Shown piece after piece: positions 16,947 to 25,504 of a stretch of DNA of 64,000 nt. The position numbers were made by a program, and so were the translations under genes. Where the stretch lies: positions 1 to 64,000 of the forward strand of contig JAQXMC010000032.1 in assembly GCA_029012445.1 (NCBI GenBank). Direction: 5' to 3'. Position 1 is the stretch's first letter, and each line of letters opens with the position of its first letter. The stretch is from Oscillospiraceae bacterium. GTDB taxonomy: Bacteria > Bacillota > Clostridia > Oscillospirales > Acutalibacteraceae. The notes under the pieces are model-generated. The model saw nothing but the letters and a program-made list of their open reading frames with translations, ran no database searches and had not been told where the DNA came from.

Positions 16947-18191
16947 TCACTGAGTCAGTCTCACCGGTGAAGGCTTGGCTTTTCTTATCAAAGCCCCCTC
17001 CTCCGCCTCGGTCGGGCAGTCAAACGAAAACTTCATCATTGCGTGATTTGTGCTTTCGATCGCGCAGTCGTTTTCGTCTCTGAGTCCGCTCACCTTAACC
17101 CGGAAAGGCTTTTTTCCTCTTTCGAGGATCTCGACCTCATCGCCCTCAAAGAACCTGTTTCTCTGTGTGCAGAAAGCAACGCCGTCTTTCCAGCTGTCAA
17201 CGACCGCAACAACATCCCACTCGCGCTTATATCCGCCCTCATAGCTTATATTTGCGTTCTCTCTCGGGCTGCCGAAATAAAATCCCGTGCAGTAGTCGCG
17301 GTAGCTGACCTTCTTCATTTCGTCTATCACCCACTGCTCCGGTCTGTAATCCTTTGACGGATTTTCAAAATAGTCGTCTATCGCTTTTCTGTATGCGTTG
17401 GTGACTACCGCAACATAGTAAGCGGATTTGGCTCTGCCCTCTATCTTGAAGCTGGTTATGCCCGCCTCTGTCATTTCCGGGATATGCTCTATCATGCACA
17501 TATCCTTTGAGTTCATTATATATGTGCCGCCGTCCTCCTCGCAAACGGGGAAGTATTCGCCCGGTCTTGTTTCCTCAACAAGGCGGTATTTCCACCGGCA
17601 GGGCTGGGCGCAGTCGCCCCTGTTGGAATCCCGGCCGGCCAGATAATTTGAAATAAGGCATCTGCCCGAAAACGACATACACATTGCGCCGTGTACAAAA
17701 CATTCGATATCCATATCGTCGCCAAGGTGCTCTCTCATCTGTTTTATCTCTTTGAGTGACAGCTCTCTTGCGGTGACTATCCTCTTGGCGCCGAGACGGC
17801 GAAACGCTTCGGCCGCCGCATAATTGACAACGCCCGCCTGAGTCGAAATATGTATTTCGACATCCGGAGCATATTTTTTTGCGTATTCGAGAACGCCGAG
17901 ATCGGAGATTATCAGCGCGTCAACGCCGCATCCGGCGGCATTTTTAAGAAAGCCCGGCAGCTCGCCAAGCTCGTCGTTCCGGGGCAGAACATTGCAGGTC
18001 AGATAAAGCTTCACTCCGTTTTCATGGCAAAAATCAACCGCCTGTCTGAGCTGTCCGTCGGTGAAATTTGCCGGCGACGAGCGCATACCGAAGGTCTTTC
18101 CGCCAAGATAAACCGCGTCTGCGCCGAATCTGACGGCGGCTATGAGTCTCTCCATATCTCCGGCAGGAGCTAAAAGTTCAGGCTTTTTCAT
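16947..18191 (-). CDS. U32 family peptidase / tRNA hydroxylation protein
   Basis: 414 aa from the start MKKPELLAPAGDMERL at 18191, which has AGGGAAA upstream; an in-frame upstream ATG at 18236 lacks a site. The U32 core is clear: VYLGGKTFGMR, CFVHGAMCMSFSGRCLISNYLAGRDSNRGDCAQPCRW, and KIEGRAKSAYYVA. The clustered cysteines probably bind an Fe-S cluster. Homologues TrhP (E. coli/Bacillus YrrN/YrrO) make 5-hydroxyuridine at tRNA position 34, so that is the likeliest role; protease activity is less likely. It follows mltG, as the yrrN/O genes do in Bacillus. Confidence 0.9.
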   Translation of the reverse strand: MKKPELLAPAGDMERLIAAVRFGADAVYLGGKTFGMRSSPANFTDGQLRQAVDFCHENGVKLYLTCNVLPRNDELGELPGFLKNAAGCGVDALIISDLGVLEYAKKYAPDVEIHISTQAGVVNYAAAEAFRRLGAKRIVTARELSLKEIKQMREHLGDDMDIECFVHGAMCMSFSGRCLISNYLAGRDSNRGDCAQPCRWKYRLVEETRPGEYFPVCEEDGGTYIMNSKDMCMIEHIPEMTEAGITSFKIEGRAKSAYYVAVVTNAYRKAIDDYFENPSKDYRPEQWVIDEMKKVSYRDYCTGFYFGSPRENANISYEGGYKREWDVVAVVDSWKDGVAFCTQRNRFFEGDEVEILERGKKPFRVKVSGLRDENDCAIESTNHAMMKFSFDCPTEAEEGALIRKAKPSPVRLTQ

Positions 18192-18284
18192 CTGTTTCCC
18201 TTTCGTTTTCCGTTGAAATATGCCGTCCCGAGCCAAAAAAATCAGCCTTTCGGCAAACCGAAAATCAGCCCCGGTTTAGCACAA

Positions 18285-18318
18285 TTCGTAATTCCCCCGA
18301 AATCGGAGGAATTACGAA
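18285..18318 (-). other. Hairpin between mltG and U32 gene
   Basis: TTCGTAATTCC and GGAATTACGAA form a stem of 11 bp. There is no clean T-run on the minus strand, so it may be a weak attenuator or an mRNA-processing element. Confidence 0.45.
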
Positions 18319-18346
18319 CCGGTGTTATTTTGATTTTAATTCATTT

Positions 18347-19954
18347 TCAGTCTCCGCCGCCGTTGTTGTCGTTTATGACCTTCAGCGAATCCTTCTGGAA
18401 CTGATCATAAGTGCTTGAAAGATATATCTTGCCCTTGTTGTTGTGGCAGAAGAAATAATAATTCGTGTCGTTAGGATTGAGAGCCGCCACGATAGCGTCA
18501 AGACCGGGGTTGCATATCGGTCCCGGCGGCAAGCCTTCAATTTTATAGGTGTTGTAGGATTCGGCGTAGATCTGAGCGTGACTTGAATCGACATGGGGTT
18601 TGACATGATTTGTGATATAGTCTGATGTCGAGTCGCACTGAAGATTGGGATAGGTCGACGACTTCAGTCTGTTGTGAATGACCGAAGAAATATCCGCCAT
18701 CTGGCTCTGGTTGGCCGCTTCTTTCTGAATAATTGAAGCGATTATCAATATCTCATCTCTCGTGTAGCCGAGCTTTTTGGCCTTGCTTTCATATTTTTTC
18801 TTCCACTTCTTATCCGAGTTGTCGAACAGCTTTTTGAGAACTGAGACCGCATTTTCGTTTTTATAGAACTCATAGGTATCCGGGAAAAGATAGCCCTCGA
18901 CAACGAGATATCTCGCTTCTCTCTTAGGAATAGAATAATAGAAATCATATTGCTTCGCGACCGTCTCGATATTGGCATAAAGCTTGCTTGCGGAGCAAAC
19001 GCCTTTTTTCTCGAGCCTGTCGAATATCTGGGTGATGGTCCAGCCCTCGGGGAAGGTAACGCTGACCGTCTCGGCTCCGCTGCCGCTGCTTTCCTTAACG
19101 GTGTTTAACATTCCCTCAAGTCCCTGTTTAGGCTCAAGATCATAAATTCCCGAAAGATAGGTGACCTTCTGATAGTTGCCGTCTCTGTCGGTGTAACCGT
19201 CAAAATGTCTGTATTTAGCGAACATTGTGCAGAGAAATTTCTGCTTTATAAGTCCGGCGTCGTGAAGAACATCGATAACATCGTTCATATCGGGGTCAGC
19301 CGGTATTTCGACTCTGACAAACTCCTCGGATCTGTTGATTGCAAGGATATCGCCGATAGCCGACATTGACATGGCGGTGAATGTTACGGTCAGCACCGCG
19401 ACAACGGCAAGAAACAGAACAAGCGTTGAAAATCTCGACTTTGCCGAGGTCGTTCTCATTCTGACCTGACGCTTTTCAACCGGCTGACCGGCGTTTTGAG
19501 CCCGGCCCGGCGCCGGAGCCTGAGCCGGCTTTCTGATGTTGTTTGATCTTGAAACCGTCGCGTAATTTTTTCCGCCCGACGCTGCCGCCCTATTGTCGGC
19601 CGTGTTCGCCGTGTTGCGTTTTGATAAGGGATCGGCTTGCTGCGGCGGTCTTCTGACCGTTTCGCCGCGGTTCACCAGCGGTCTCGCTTCTTTCTCCATC
19701 TCGTCGAACTTATGATACATGGCTTCTTTTCTCCTGCGCTCGGCTGCTCTGTCGCTTGCGCTTGAAAAAGCCTCGAAATCATAGTCAAAGCTATCCGCTG
19801 TGTCCTCGTCGATGTGTACAACGAACTTGGATTTGCTGCGGTCAGCCGCCTCCTTATCCGAAAGTTTGCTGCTTATATCGTCGTCTCCGGACATGGGTGT
19901 AAAAATATCCGACGGATCGAAATCAAAGTGGCCTTTAAATTCCTTATCGTCCAT
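18347..19954 (-). CDS. mltG: Endolytic peptidoglycan transglycosylase MltG
   Basis: 535 aa. A long charged, low-complexity cytoplasmic N-terminus (~170 residues, rich in Ala, Arg and Pro) is followed by one membrane segment (STLVLFLAVVAVLTVTFTAM), a LysM-like part and the YceG catalytic domain. The signature IIASIIQKEA around residue 400-410 carries the catalytic Glu, and NTYKIEGLPPGPICNPG closes the domain. It cleaves nascent glycan strands at the membrane and helps set their length. The N-terminal extension is larger than in E. coli but common in Gram-positives. Confidence 0.95.
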   Translation of the reverse strand: MDDKEFKGHFDFDPSDIFTPMSGDDDISSKLSDKEAADRSKSKFVVHIDEDTADSFDYDFEAFSSASDRAAERRRKEAMYHKFDEMEKEARPLVNRGETVRRPPQQADPLSKRNTANTADNRAAASGGKNYATVSRSNNIRKPAQAPAPGRAQNAGQPVEKRQVRMRTTSAKSRFSTLVLFLAVVAVLTVTFTAMSMSAIGDILAINRSEEFVRVEIPADPDMNDVIDVLHDAGLIKQKFLCTMFAKYRHFDGYTDRDGNYQKVTYLSGIYDLEPKQGLEGMLNTVKESSGSGAETVSVTFPEGWTITQIFDRLEKKGVCSASKLYANIETVAKQYDFYYSIPKREARYLVVEGYLFPDTYEFYKNENAVSVLKKLFDNSDKKWKKKYESKAKKLGYTRDEILIIASIIQKEAANQSQMADISSVIHNRLKSSTYPNLQCDSTSDYITNHVKPHVDSSHAQIYAESYNTYKIEGLPPGPICNPGLDAIVAALNPNDTNYYFFCHNNKGKIYLSSTYDQFQKDSLKVINDNNGGGD

Positions 19955-19993
19955 GCAAACACCTCCTGTTTTTTACATTTTCTCTTTGTTTGC

Positions 19994-20533
19994 TTATTCG
20001 CACTGGATTGACTCAAGGATTGACTGCGCTTTTTGAACGCCGACGAATTTTGAAGCTATCGCAGCTGCAAATTTAAATGAAACTCCCGCGCCCCTCGCAG
20101 TAATATAGTTGCCGTCGCAGACGACGTATGAGTCGGATAACACGGCTTCGCCAAGCTCGCCCTGGAATGTGGGGTAAGCCGTGGCTTTGCGGCTTCTGAG
20201 AAGCCCCTTGTGGCCGAGAACAGACGGGGCGGCGCATATAGCGCAGATGTATTTTTCGTTTGCCGCGCAGTAATCAATGAACGACTGAACCTCTGATGAT
20301 TTTTCAAGATTCGGCGTTCCGGGGATACCTCCCGGAAGAACTATCGCTTCAAGGCCGTTGGTGACGGCTTCGCTTATTTCAATATCGGCCGTGACCGGAA
20401 TCTTATGGGAGCCGACAACCGTCTTGCCCGTTACTCCGACTGTTATGACCTCAACTCCCGCTCTTCTGAGCAGGTCGACCGGAGCCAGAGCTTCGATTTC
20501 CTCAAATCCGTCCGCCAAAAAAACATATATCAT
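19994..20533 (-). CDS. DJ-1/PfpI family protein
   Basis: 179 aa, full length for DJ-1 (YajL-like) proteins. The conserved Glu is E14 in GFEEIEALAPVDLLRRAG and the nucleophile elbow is AICAAPS with Cys100. Family members have been proposed as protein or nucleotide deglycases or redox-sensing proteins; the physiological substrate is uncertain. It lies between tmk and mltG with short gaps. Confidence 0.92.
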   Translation of the reverse strand: MIYVFLADGFEEIEALAPVDLLRRAGVEVITVGVTGKTVVGSHKIPVTADIEISEAVTNGLEAIVLPGGIPGTPNLEKSSEVQSFIDYCAANEKYICAICAAPSVLGHKGLLRSRKATAYPTFQGELGEAVLSDSYVVCDGNYITARGAGVSFKFAAAIASKFVGVQKAQSILESIQCE

Positions 20534-20549
20534 TTTTCTTTATCTCCTT

Positions 20550-21215
20550 TTATTTCAGATTTTTCATAACGCAGTCGAACACATCTCGGCTTATGTCGTC
20601 AATGCTCCTTGCGCTGTCGCCGTCAAAGCATCTGACCGTTTCCCAGCCGCACCTTTCAGCCGCGTACTTAGCGGAATTATAGCATTTCTTCAGATATTCA
20701 ACATCTCTTTCGTGAACATCTTTTTTGTTTTCGTCGCCGCCGTATCTCTGCGTCATCAGCTTCTGCGATATTTCAACGGGCATATCGAGAAATATAACGC
20801 AGTCCGGTTCCGGTATTCCCAGCAGATTATATTCAAAGTCGAACAGCCAGTCAAGATAAGCGTCCCACCGGTATTTCGGCAGCTTTGTCATCTGATGAAC
20901 AGCGTTGGACGTCGTGTATCTGTCGGCAAGAATAAGTCCGCCGCGATATTCCTTCTGCCAGTGCTTTTTATAGCTTGCGTATCTGTCGACCGCATAAAAT
21001 GTTGACGCCGCATAAGCGTTGACATCTTCGGGCTTGTCGCCGAACTGACCGTCGAGATACATTCTGACCAAGGTGCTCGAATCGTCCGAATAATTCGGCA
21101 GCTTTATCTGATAAACGCTGATATTCTCTTTTTCAAGCTTTTCTTTAAGAAGGGCCGCCTGCGTGCTCTTTCCGCTGCCGTCAAGCCCCTCGACCACTAT
21201 CATTTTGCCCTTCAT
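20550..21215 (-). CDS. tmk: Thymidylate kinase (dTMP kinase)
   Basis: 221 aa. P-loop GLDGSGKST at residues 10-18, DRYTTSNAVHQ matching the DR(Y/F) motif, and a lid region. It phosphorylates dTMP to dTDP. The gene is divergently placed from thyX (21768), so the two dTTP-supply steps are neighbours. Confidence 0.94.
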   Translation of the reverse strand: MKGKMIVVEGLDGSGKSTQAALLKEKLEKENISVYQIKLPNYSDDSSTLVRMYLDGQFGDKPEDVNAYAASTFYAVDRYASYKKHWQKEYRGGLILADRYTTSNAVHQMTKLPKYRWDAYLDWLFDFEYNLLGIPEPDCVIFLDMPVEISQKLMTQRYGGDENKKDVHERDVEYLKKCYNSAKYAAERCGWETVRCFDGDSARSIDDISRDVFDCVMKNLK

Positions 21216-21227
21216 TCTGCCACCTTA

Positions 21228-21575
21228 TCAATAAGTCAATATAACGGCGAATATCTTCAGCGTTTTGTCGCTTCTGTTTGCTATTGAATGAGTCTGGCCC
21301 GAAAGGCAGACGCTACTGTCGCCGGCGTTGAGAATGACCGTTTCGCCGTTGTCAAGGTAAGTAGCCTGCCCCTCAATAATATAGAAGATCTCCTCCTCAT
21401 TCTCGTGAACATGAGGGCCGATAGAGCAGCCCGGCTCAAGAACGATAGTCGCGACAAGTCTTGAATGTCCGTTATACTCTCCCTTTGAAAGAACGGGAGT
21501 AACGACCGCCTGACCGTCGCCGTCACGCATATGGACCTTTATTTCGCTGACCATTTCTTCTTTTCTTTTTATCAT
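21228..21575 (-). CDS. Single-domain cupin protein
   Basis: 115 aa with both cupin motifs: PHVHENEEEIFYIIEGQATY (metal ligands His, His, Glu) and the second HS motif. Single-domain cupins of this type are sugar-binding, isomerase or dioxygenase-like; no substrate can be named. Start at 21575 with GAGGT upstream; an internal ATG seven codons in is also possible. It is the first gene after the minus-strand promoter in this intergenic region. Confidence 0.88.
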   Translation of the reverse strand: MIKRKEEMVSEIKVHMRDGDGQAVVTPVLSKGEYNGHSRLVATIVLEPGCSIGPHVHENEEEIFYIIEGQATYLDNGETVILNAGDSSVCLSGQTHSIANRSDKTLKIFAVILTY

Positions 21576-21633
21576 GACCGTTACCTCTTTCGCAACAATA
21601 TAAAATAAAATTACCCATAGTAAAGTACAGTAT

Positions 21634-21661
21634 ATTATACCATTTTTTTTGCTTTAATCAA
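21634..21661 (-). promoter_or_regulatory. Promoter of cupin-tmk block
   Basis: Minus-strand TTGATT (complement at 21656-21661), 16-bp spacer, TATAAT (complement at 21634-21639), about 60 bp before the cupin start. Confidence 0.6.
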
Positions 21662-21702
21662 TAGGTAACATGATATTTTTGTGACTTTTTCATTACTTTA
21701 TG

Positions 21703-21731
21703 TTGACTTTATCGGCGATATATCTTAAAAT
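21703..21731 (+). promoter_or_regulatory. thyX promoter
   Basis: TTGACT (21703-21708), 17-bp spacer, TAAAAT (21726-21731), about 37 bp before the thyX start, with AAAGGAG as ribosome-binding site. Confidence 0.65.
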
Positions 21732-21767
21732 TAAATACAATATATTGATAAAAGGAGCGCGAAAGAT

Positions 21768-23141
21768 ATGATAGATGTCAAGAGACCGGGCGCATATGTT
21801 ATCGGCCTGAGCAGCACAAACGAGGAGATATGCGCCGCAAGCGGAAGAATATCGACTCAGAAAGGCAGCGCTCTCGAGATATTCGAAAAATCTCACGACG
21901 CTGAAAAAAACGCTTCTCTTATCGGAAAGGTCACCCGTTCCGGTCACACCTCGACGCTCGAGCACTGTTATTATAACCTCGCTTTCTCAAATGTGTCCGT
22001 CGTCGTTGAGCAATTCATGATCGAGTTCAGACTGGCCTCATTCACCGTTCAGTCAAGGCGTTATGTGGATTTCAGCGATTGCGGATATTATGTGCCCGAT
22101 TTCAGAAGCGACGCCCTCAGGGAAAAATATGTTGAGCACATGGACGGCCTTTTTGCGCTTTATCAGAAGCTGACCGAGGCCGGAATACCCAAAGAGGACG
22201 CGCGATTTGTTCTCCCCTATTGCTTCAGGAGCAATTTTTTCTGTTCGCTGAACGCAAGAGAGCTTTTAAATGTGCTCAAAAGCATGATATACGGCAGAGG
22301 GAGCAAATATCCGGAGCTTAAAGCTCTCGGTGTTCAGCTTTATGAGCAATGCCGAAAACTCACTCCCGGCGTTTTCACTGACTTTGAAAAGAAAAACGAA
22401 AACACGGTTGATAAATTGGATCTGTCTTTTGTCAAAGCCGGAAAAACCTGCGGAAAAAGAAAGACCGTTCTGATTTCGTCCACGCCGGAGCCGGAAAAGG
22501 TCATCGCAAGAGCGGCGCTTCTTGAAAACACCGGTTTCGGACTTGCTGAGACGGAAAATATCATTTCTGACGAGGAGACGGTCGCCCGTATTCTCGATGA
22601 GGTGTTCAGATCTTCAAGGCCGAGAGCGCTTGAGCAGGCGCAGTTCAGCTTTCTGCTGACAGGAATGAGCCTTGCCTGCCTGACGCATCTGACACGCCAC
22701 CGCATGCAGTCGCTTCTTGTACCCGAAATTAAAAGCTGTGACAGAACAAATTTCATAATACCGGAATCGCTCAAGGCCGACGCCGGACTTCTCGCGGAAT
22801 ACACCTCGGCTTTTGAAAGAACCGCAAAGCTTTATGATGAGCTTCTGTCGGCCGGCGCCGCCGAAAACGATCTTGTCTATGTTCTTCTCGCCGGCAACAC
22901 GATTGATGTTGTCTCCGCAATGAACGCAAGGGAGCTTCTTCTGTTCTTCAGGCTGCGTTCCTGCACCAGAGCTCAGTGGGAGATCCGCGAATACGCAAAC
23001 GAAATGCTCGCCGAGCTGAAAAAGGTCTCGCCCGTTCTTTTCAGCCATTACGGCCCGAGCTGTTTCGTTTCGGGCGTTTGCCCCGAGGGCAGGTTCAGCT
23101 GCGGCAAGGTCAATGAAATGAAAGAAAAGTATTCACGATAA
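21768..23141 (+). CDS. thyX: Tandem-domain flavin-dependent thymidylate synthase-like protein
   Basis: 457 aa, about twice the usual 210-250 aa of ThyX, and made of two ThyX-like halves (~1-205 and ~235-457). ThyX converts dUMP to dTMP using methylene-THF and FADH2. The key RHRxxSxNxxSxRY motif is split: the first half has EFRLASFTVQSRRY (residues 86-99), keeping the SRRY end but losing R and H of RHR. The second half has TRHRMQS (309-315) but lacks SxRY. The dUMP-contacting RSCTRAQWEI motif (397-406) is present only in the second half. This suggests a pseudo-oligomer in which the halves complete each other's active sites (inference). A Cys-rich tail (CFVSGVCPEGRFSC) is unusual. Confidence 0.88.
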   Translation: MIDVKRPGAYVIGLSSTNEEICAASGRISTQKGSALEIFEKSHDAEKNASLIGKVTRSGHTSTLEHCYYNLAFSNVSVVVEQFMIEFRLASFTVQSRRYVDFSDCGYYVPDFRSDALREKYVEHMDGLFALYQKLTEAGIPKEDARFVLPYCFRSNFFCSLNARELLNVLKSMIYGRGSKYPELKALGVQLYEQCRKLTPGVFTDFEKKNENTVDKLDLSFVKAGKTCGKRKTVLISSTPEPEKVIARAALLENTGFGLAETENIISDEETVARILDEVFRSSRPRALEQAQFSFLLTGMSLACLTHLTRHRMQSLLVPEIKSCDRTNFIIPESLKADAGLLAEYTSAFERTAKLYDELLSAGAAENDLVYVLLAGNTIDVVSAMNARELLLFFRLRSCTRAQWEIREYANEMLAELKKVSPVLFSHYGPSCFVSGVCPEGRFSCGKVNEMKEKYSR

Positions 23142-23214
23142 TATGTCTGATATCGGCTGGGTTGTCCCTTCCGAAAAACTGACAAACTGCCGAAAATTAC
23201 TTTATCGACAAACT

Positions 23215-23237
23215 GAGCGGACGCAATGCGTCCGCTC
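23215..23237 (+). terminator. thyX terminator
   Basis: An 11-bp stem (GAGCGGACGCA / TGCGTCCGCTC) with a tight loop is followed by TTGTTGTTAT. Confidence 0.75.
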
Positions 23238-23271
23238 TTGTTGTTATATTCATGATTATTGAAGCTTAAAT

Positions 23272-23307
23272 CAAAAACCGCACCGCAGCAAAAGAGCAGC
23301 GGTGCGG
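23272..23307 (-). terminator. Terminator of the small-multidrug-export family gene
   Basis: CCGCACCGC (23278-23286) pairs with GCGGTGCGG (23299-23307). On the minus strand a T-run follows at 23277-23272. Confidence 0.8.
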
Positions 23308-23320
23308 CGCAATTACTGCG

Positions 23321-23833
23321 TCAGCAGCCTATCAGTCCGAATAATCCGTAGCTTAGCGCCGACATTATGATACCGGCGATCAGCACTCCCAGCGCAATTA
23401 TCGGAAGCGACTTTTTCATTCTTATATCAAGCAGGTCGGCTATGAGCGCTCCCGTCCATCCGCCGGTTCCCGGCAAAGGAACGGCAACAAAAAAAAGAAG
23501 CCCCCATTCGCGGTACTTTTTCACCTTTTCCCCTTTTCTTATCGAGCGGATCTCAAGCTTTGTTATCAGCTTCTCAATGTGCCTGTTCTTTTTGAGCGCA
23601 TTGAAAATATATCTGATGAATTTCAATATAAACGGAATTGGGAGCATATTGCCCGCATAGCAGATCAAAAAGGCCTTCCGGAACGGCAGCTCCATCAGCT
23701 TTGCGGCTATCAGACCGCCCCGAAGCTCGAGCACCGGCAGCATAGATATAATAAAAACAATAATTTCTTCCGGAACTTTTCCGCCGAGAGTTTCAACGAA
23801 ATAATTAGCTATCTGTTCCGACACGGAAATCAC
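23321..23833 (-). CDS. Small multi-drug export family membrane protein (COG2426)
   Basis: 170 aa with several membrane segments: EIIVFIISMLPVLELRGGL, AFLICYAGNMLPIPFI, LLFFVAVPLPGTGGWTGAL and SLPIIALGVLIAGII. The ELRGG and PLPGTGGWTGAL motifs are those of the Sm_multidrug_ex family (PF06695). The name comes from one early report; transport activity is not established in general. It ends 3 bp from the NUDIX gene, so the two are probably co-transcribed. Confidence 0.88.
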   Translation of the reverse strand: MISVSEQIANYFVETLGGKVPEEIIVFIISMLPVLELRGGLIAAKLMELPFRKAFLICYAGNMLPIPFILKFIRYIFNALKKNRHIEKLITKLEIRSIRKGEKVKKYREWGLLFFVAVPLPGTGGWTGALIADLLDIRMKKSLPIIALGVLIAGIIMSALSYGLFGLIGC

Positions 23834-23835
23834 CT

Positions 23836-24567
23836 CTAAATATTGTTTTTTTCAATATACTCTTTCGCCTTTATCAGGATATTCCTGTCGTTTTCAAATT
23901 TCAGCATTCTCATTGCGGCGTTGAAGTCGACCCAGATGAACTCGTCAATCTCCTCCTCCTGCTTGACAACATTGTTATTTCTTGCCTTAGCCAGAAAGAT
24001 AACAACCGCTTTTTCGACCTTGCCCTGGATTGTGTATTCGCTTTTGCAGCTGAAGCCGTCAATAATATCAATATCCAGACCGGTCTCCTCTTTTGTTTCT
24101 CTGACAGCGGTCTCTTTTTCGCTTTCCCCGGCTTCAATGTGGCCCTTCGGGAAGCCCCAGTGAGCGCTTCTCTTGTTTTTGATAAGCAGTATTTTTTTGT
24201 CGCTTTCTGTTTCGTCAAGTACGACCGCACCGCACGAACGCTCAAACAGGCACTCGATATCATATGTTCCGCTCTTCTCGGCAAAAGCTATCGCCTGCTT
24301 AACATCGTTGACGATAAACCTCGTGCTTTTCGGAGCGACAACCCAAACGACGCCCCTGCCGGCATATCTTCTGATAATGGCTATAACACGGCCGTCAAAA
24401 TTTCTGACCGGATGGTCAACGCCCATTATATACGCTCCTCTGACGCCCGACCTGATGCGGTTGCAGCCCTCGATCATGCCGTAATTCAGCTCATACTCGT
24501 AGCCGAAGCGTTTGTTGGTTGAGTGCATAGGCGCAGTTACCTTAACTCTCACAAATTTTCCAAGCAT
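23836..24567 (-). CDS. Pyrophosphatase-like domain fused to NUDIX hydrolase
   Basis: 243 aa from MLGKFVRVKV at 24567, preceded by AAGGTGA. The open frame runs 66 codons further upstream, but that part has no site and low-complexity content. Residues ~1-110 resemble the soluble inorganic pyrophosphatase-like domain seen in some clostridial proteins (NYGMIEGCNRIRSGVRGAYIMG). A NUDIX domain follows with the full box GHIEAGESEKETAVRETKEETG and GFPKG before it. NUDIX enzymes cleave nucleoside diphosphate-X compounds, often releasing PPi-like products. The substrate is unknown. Confidence 0.85.
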   Translation of the reverse strand: MLGKFVRVKVTAPMHSTNKRFGYEYELNYGMIEGCNRIRSGVRGAYIMGVDHPVRNFDGRVIAIIRRYAGRGVVWVVAPKSTRFIVNDVKQAIAFAEKSGTYDIECLFERSCGAVVLDETESDKKILLIKNKRSAHWGFPKGHIEAGESEKETAVRETKEETGLDIDIIDGFSCKSEYTIQGKVEKAVVIFLAKARNNNVVKQEEEIDEFIWVDFNAAMRMLKFENDRNILIKAKEYIEKNNI

Positions 24568-24776
24568 TATATTATTCACCTTTTCCAAAAACGCGGCGTT
24601 ATATACATATGCAAAGTCTGCATAAGGCGCAAAAAAGAAAGATATATCAGAAAAGAAGTCCTTCTTTCCGCTCAGGGCGCAGAGCGCTTTCCTGTTAATA
24701 CGCAAAAGTGCGCATTGCAACCTCAACACGCTTTTGTCAGTCCGCCGGCGCCCGCCGCAAAACAAATTATGCTGTT

Positions 24777-24805
24777 ATTATACAAACAAAGTCCCGCAAT
24801 TACAA
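24777..24805 (-). promoter_or_regulatory. Promoter of NUDIX operon
   Basis: Minus-strand TTGTAA (complement 24800-24805), 17-bp spacer, TATAAT (complement 24777-24782). This leaves a ~200-nt leader before the start at 24567. No gene or riboswitch was recognised in 24568-24975 apart from the two promoters. Confidence 0.6.
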
Positions 24806-24916
24806 GCATATTTTAAAAAAATTATTATCTTTGCCGCAAAAGAGTTCTGCCGCGTGATAAAATATTAGTAAATTTTAATTAAAGTGTAAAATTTTATCAA
24901 AACTATTTCTATACAG

Positions 24917-24945
24917 TTGTCTATTTTGCTCTTTTGTATTATAAT
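24917..24945 (+). promoter_or_regulatory. Promoter of HD-protein/CmpB operon
   Basis: TTGTCT (24917-24922), 17-bp spacer, TATAAT (24940-24945), 31 bp before the ATG at 24976. Confidence 0.65.
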
Positions 24946-24975
24946 AGGCATAAAATATAAAAAGTCGGTGAGATC

Positions 24976-25500
24976 ATGTCAAAGCTTTTCAGGCACTATG
25001 TTCTTTCTTATAAGCTGAATTCAGACTGCGAATATATGTCTTTGGTGTCGGATCTTTATAATTCCGAACAGGTCCAGAGCCTCGGTCAGTATGAGCAGCA
25101 TCTCGATATAAACAGACTTCAGCATGTCACAAGTGTTTCTTATCTCAGCTATAAGATCGCTAAAAGACTCGGCTGGGATTACAGAATAACAGCCAGAGGA
25201 GCTTTGCTTCACGATCTGTTCTATTATGACTGGCGCGATCCGAGCGGATATTGGCACAGGCCTCACGGTTACAGGCACCCGAAATATGCCTGTCACAATG
25301 CCGCCGAACTGAATAAAGACATAACCGACAAGGAAAAAGACATGATAATTCATCATATGTTTCCTCTGACGGTCGCCCCGCCGAAATATAAAGAGAGCTA
25401 CATTCTCATTTTCACCGACAAATACTGCGCCTGGCGCGAGCTGTATTATTCGCTGAATAAAAGATACAGAACGAAATTCGACAAACTGACAAAGGATTGA
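24976..25500 (+). CDS. HD-domain phosphohydrolase-like protein
   Basis: 174 aa. The HD metal-binding residues appear in LQHVTSVSYLS, ALLHDLFYYDW and DMIIHHMFPLT. It matches the short HD proteins annotated as hydrolase or HDIG-like in clostridia. The substrate is unknown. It is 4 bp upstream of the CmpB-like gene and clearly co-transcribed with it. Confidence 0.85.
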   Translation: MSKLFRHYVLSYKLNSDCEYMSLVSDLYNSEQVQSLGQYEQHLDINRLQHVTSVSYLSYKIAKRLGWDYRITARGALLHDLFYYDWRDPSGYWHRPHGYRHPKYACHNAAELNKDITDKEKDMIIHHMFPLTVAPPKYKESYILIFTDKYCAWRELYYSLNKRYRTKFDKLTKD

Positions 25501-25504
25501 GGCA

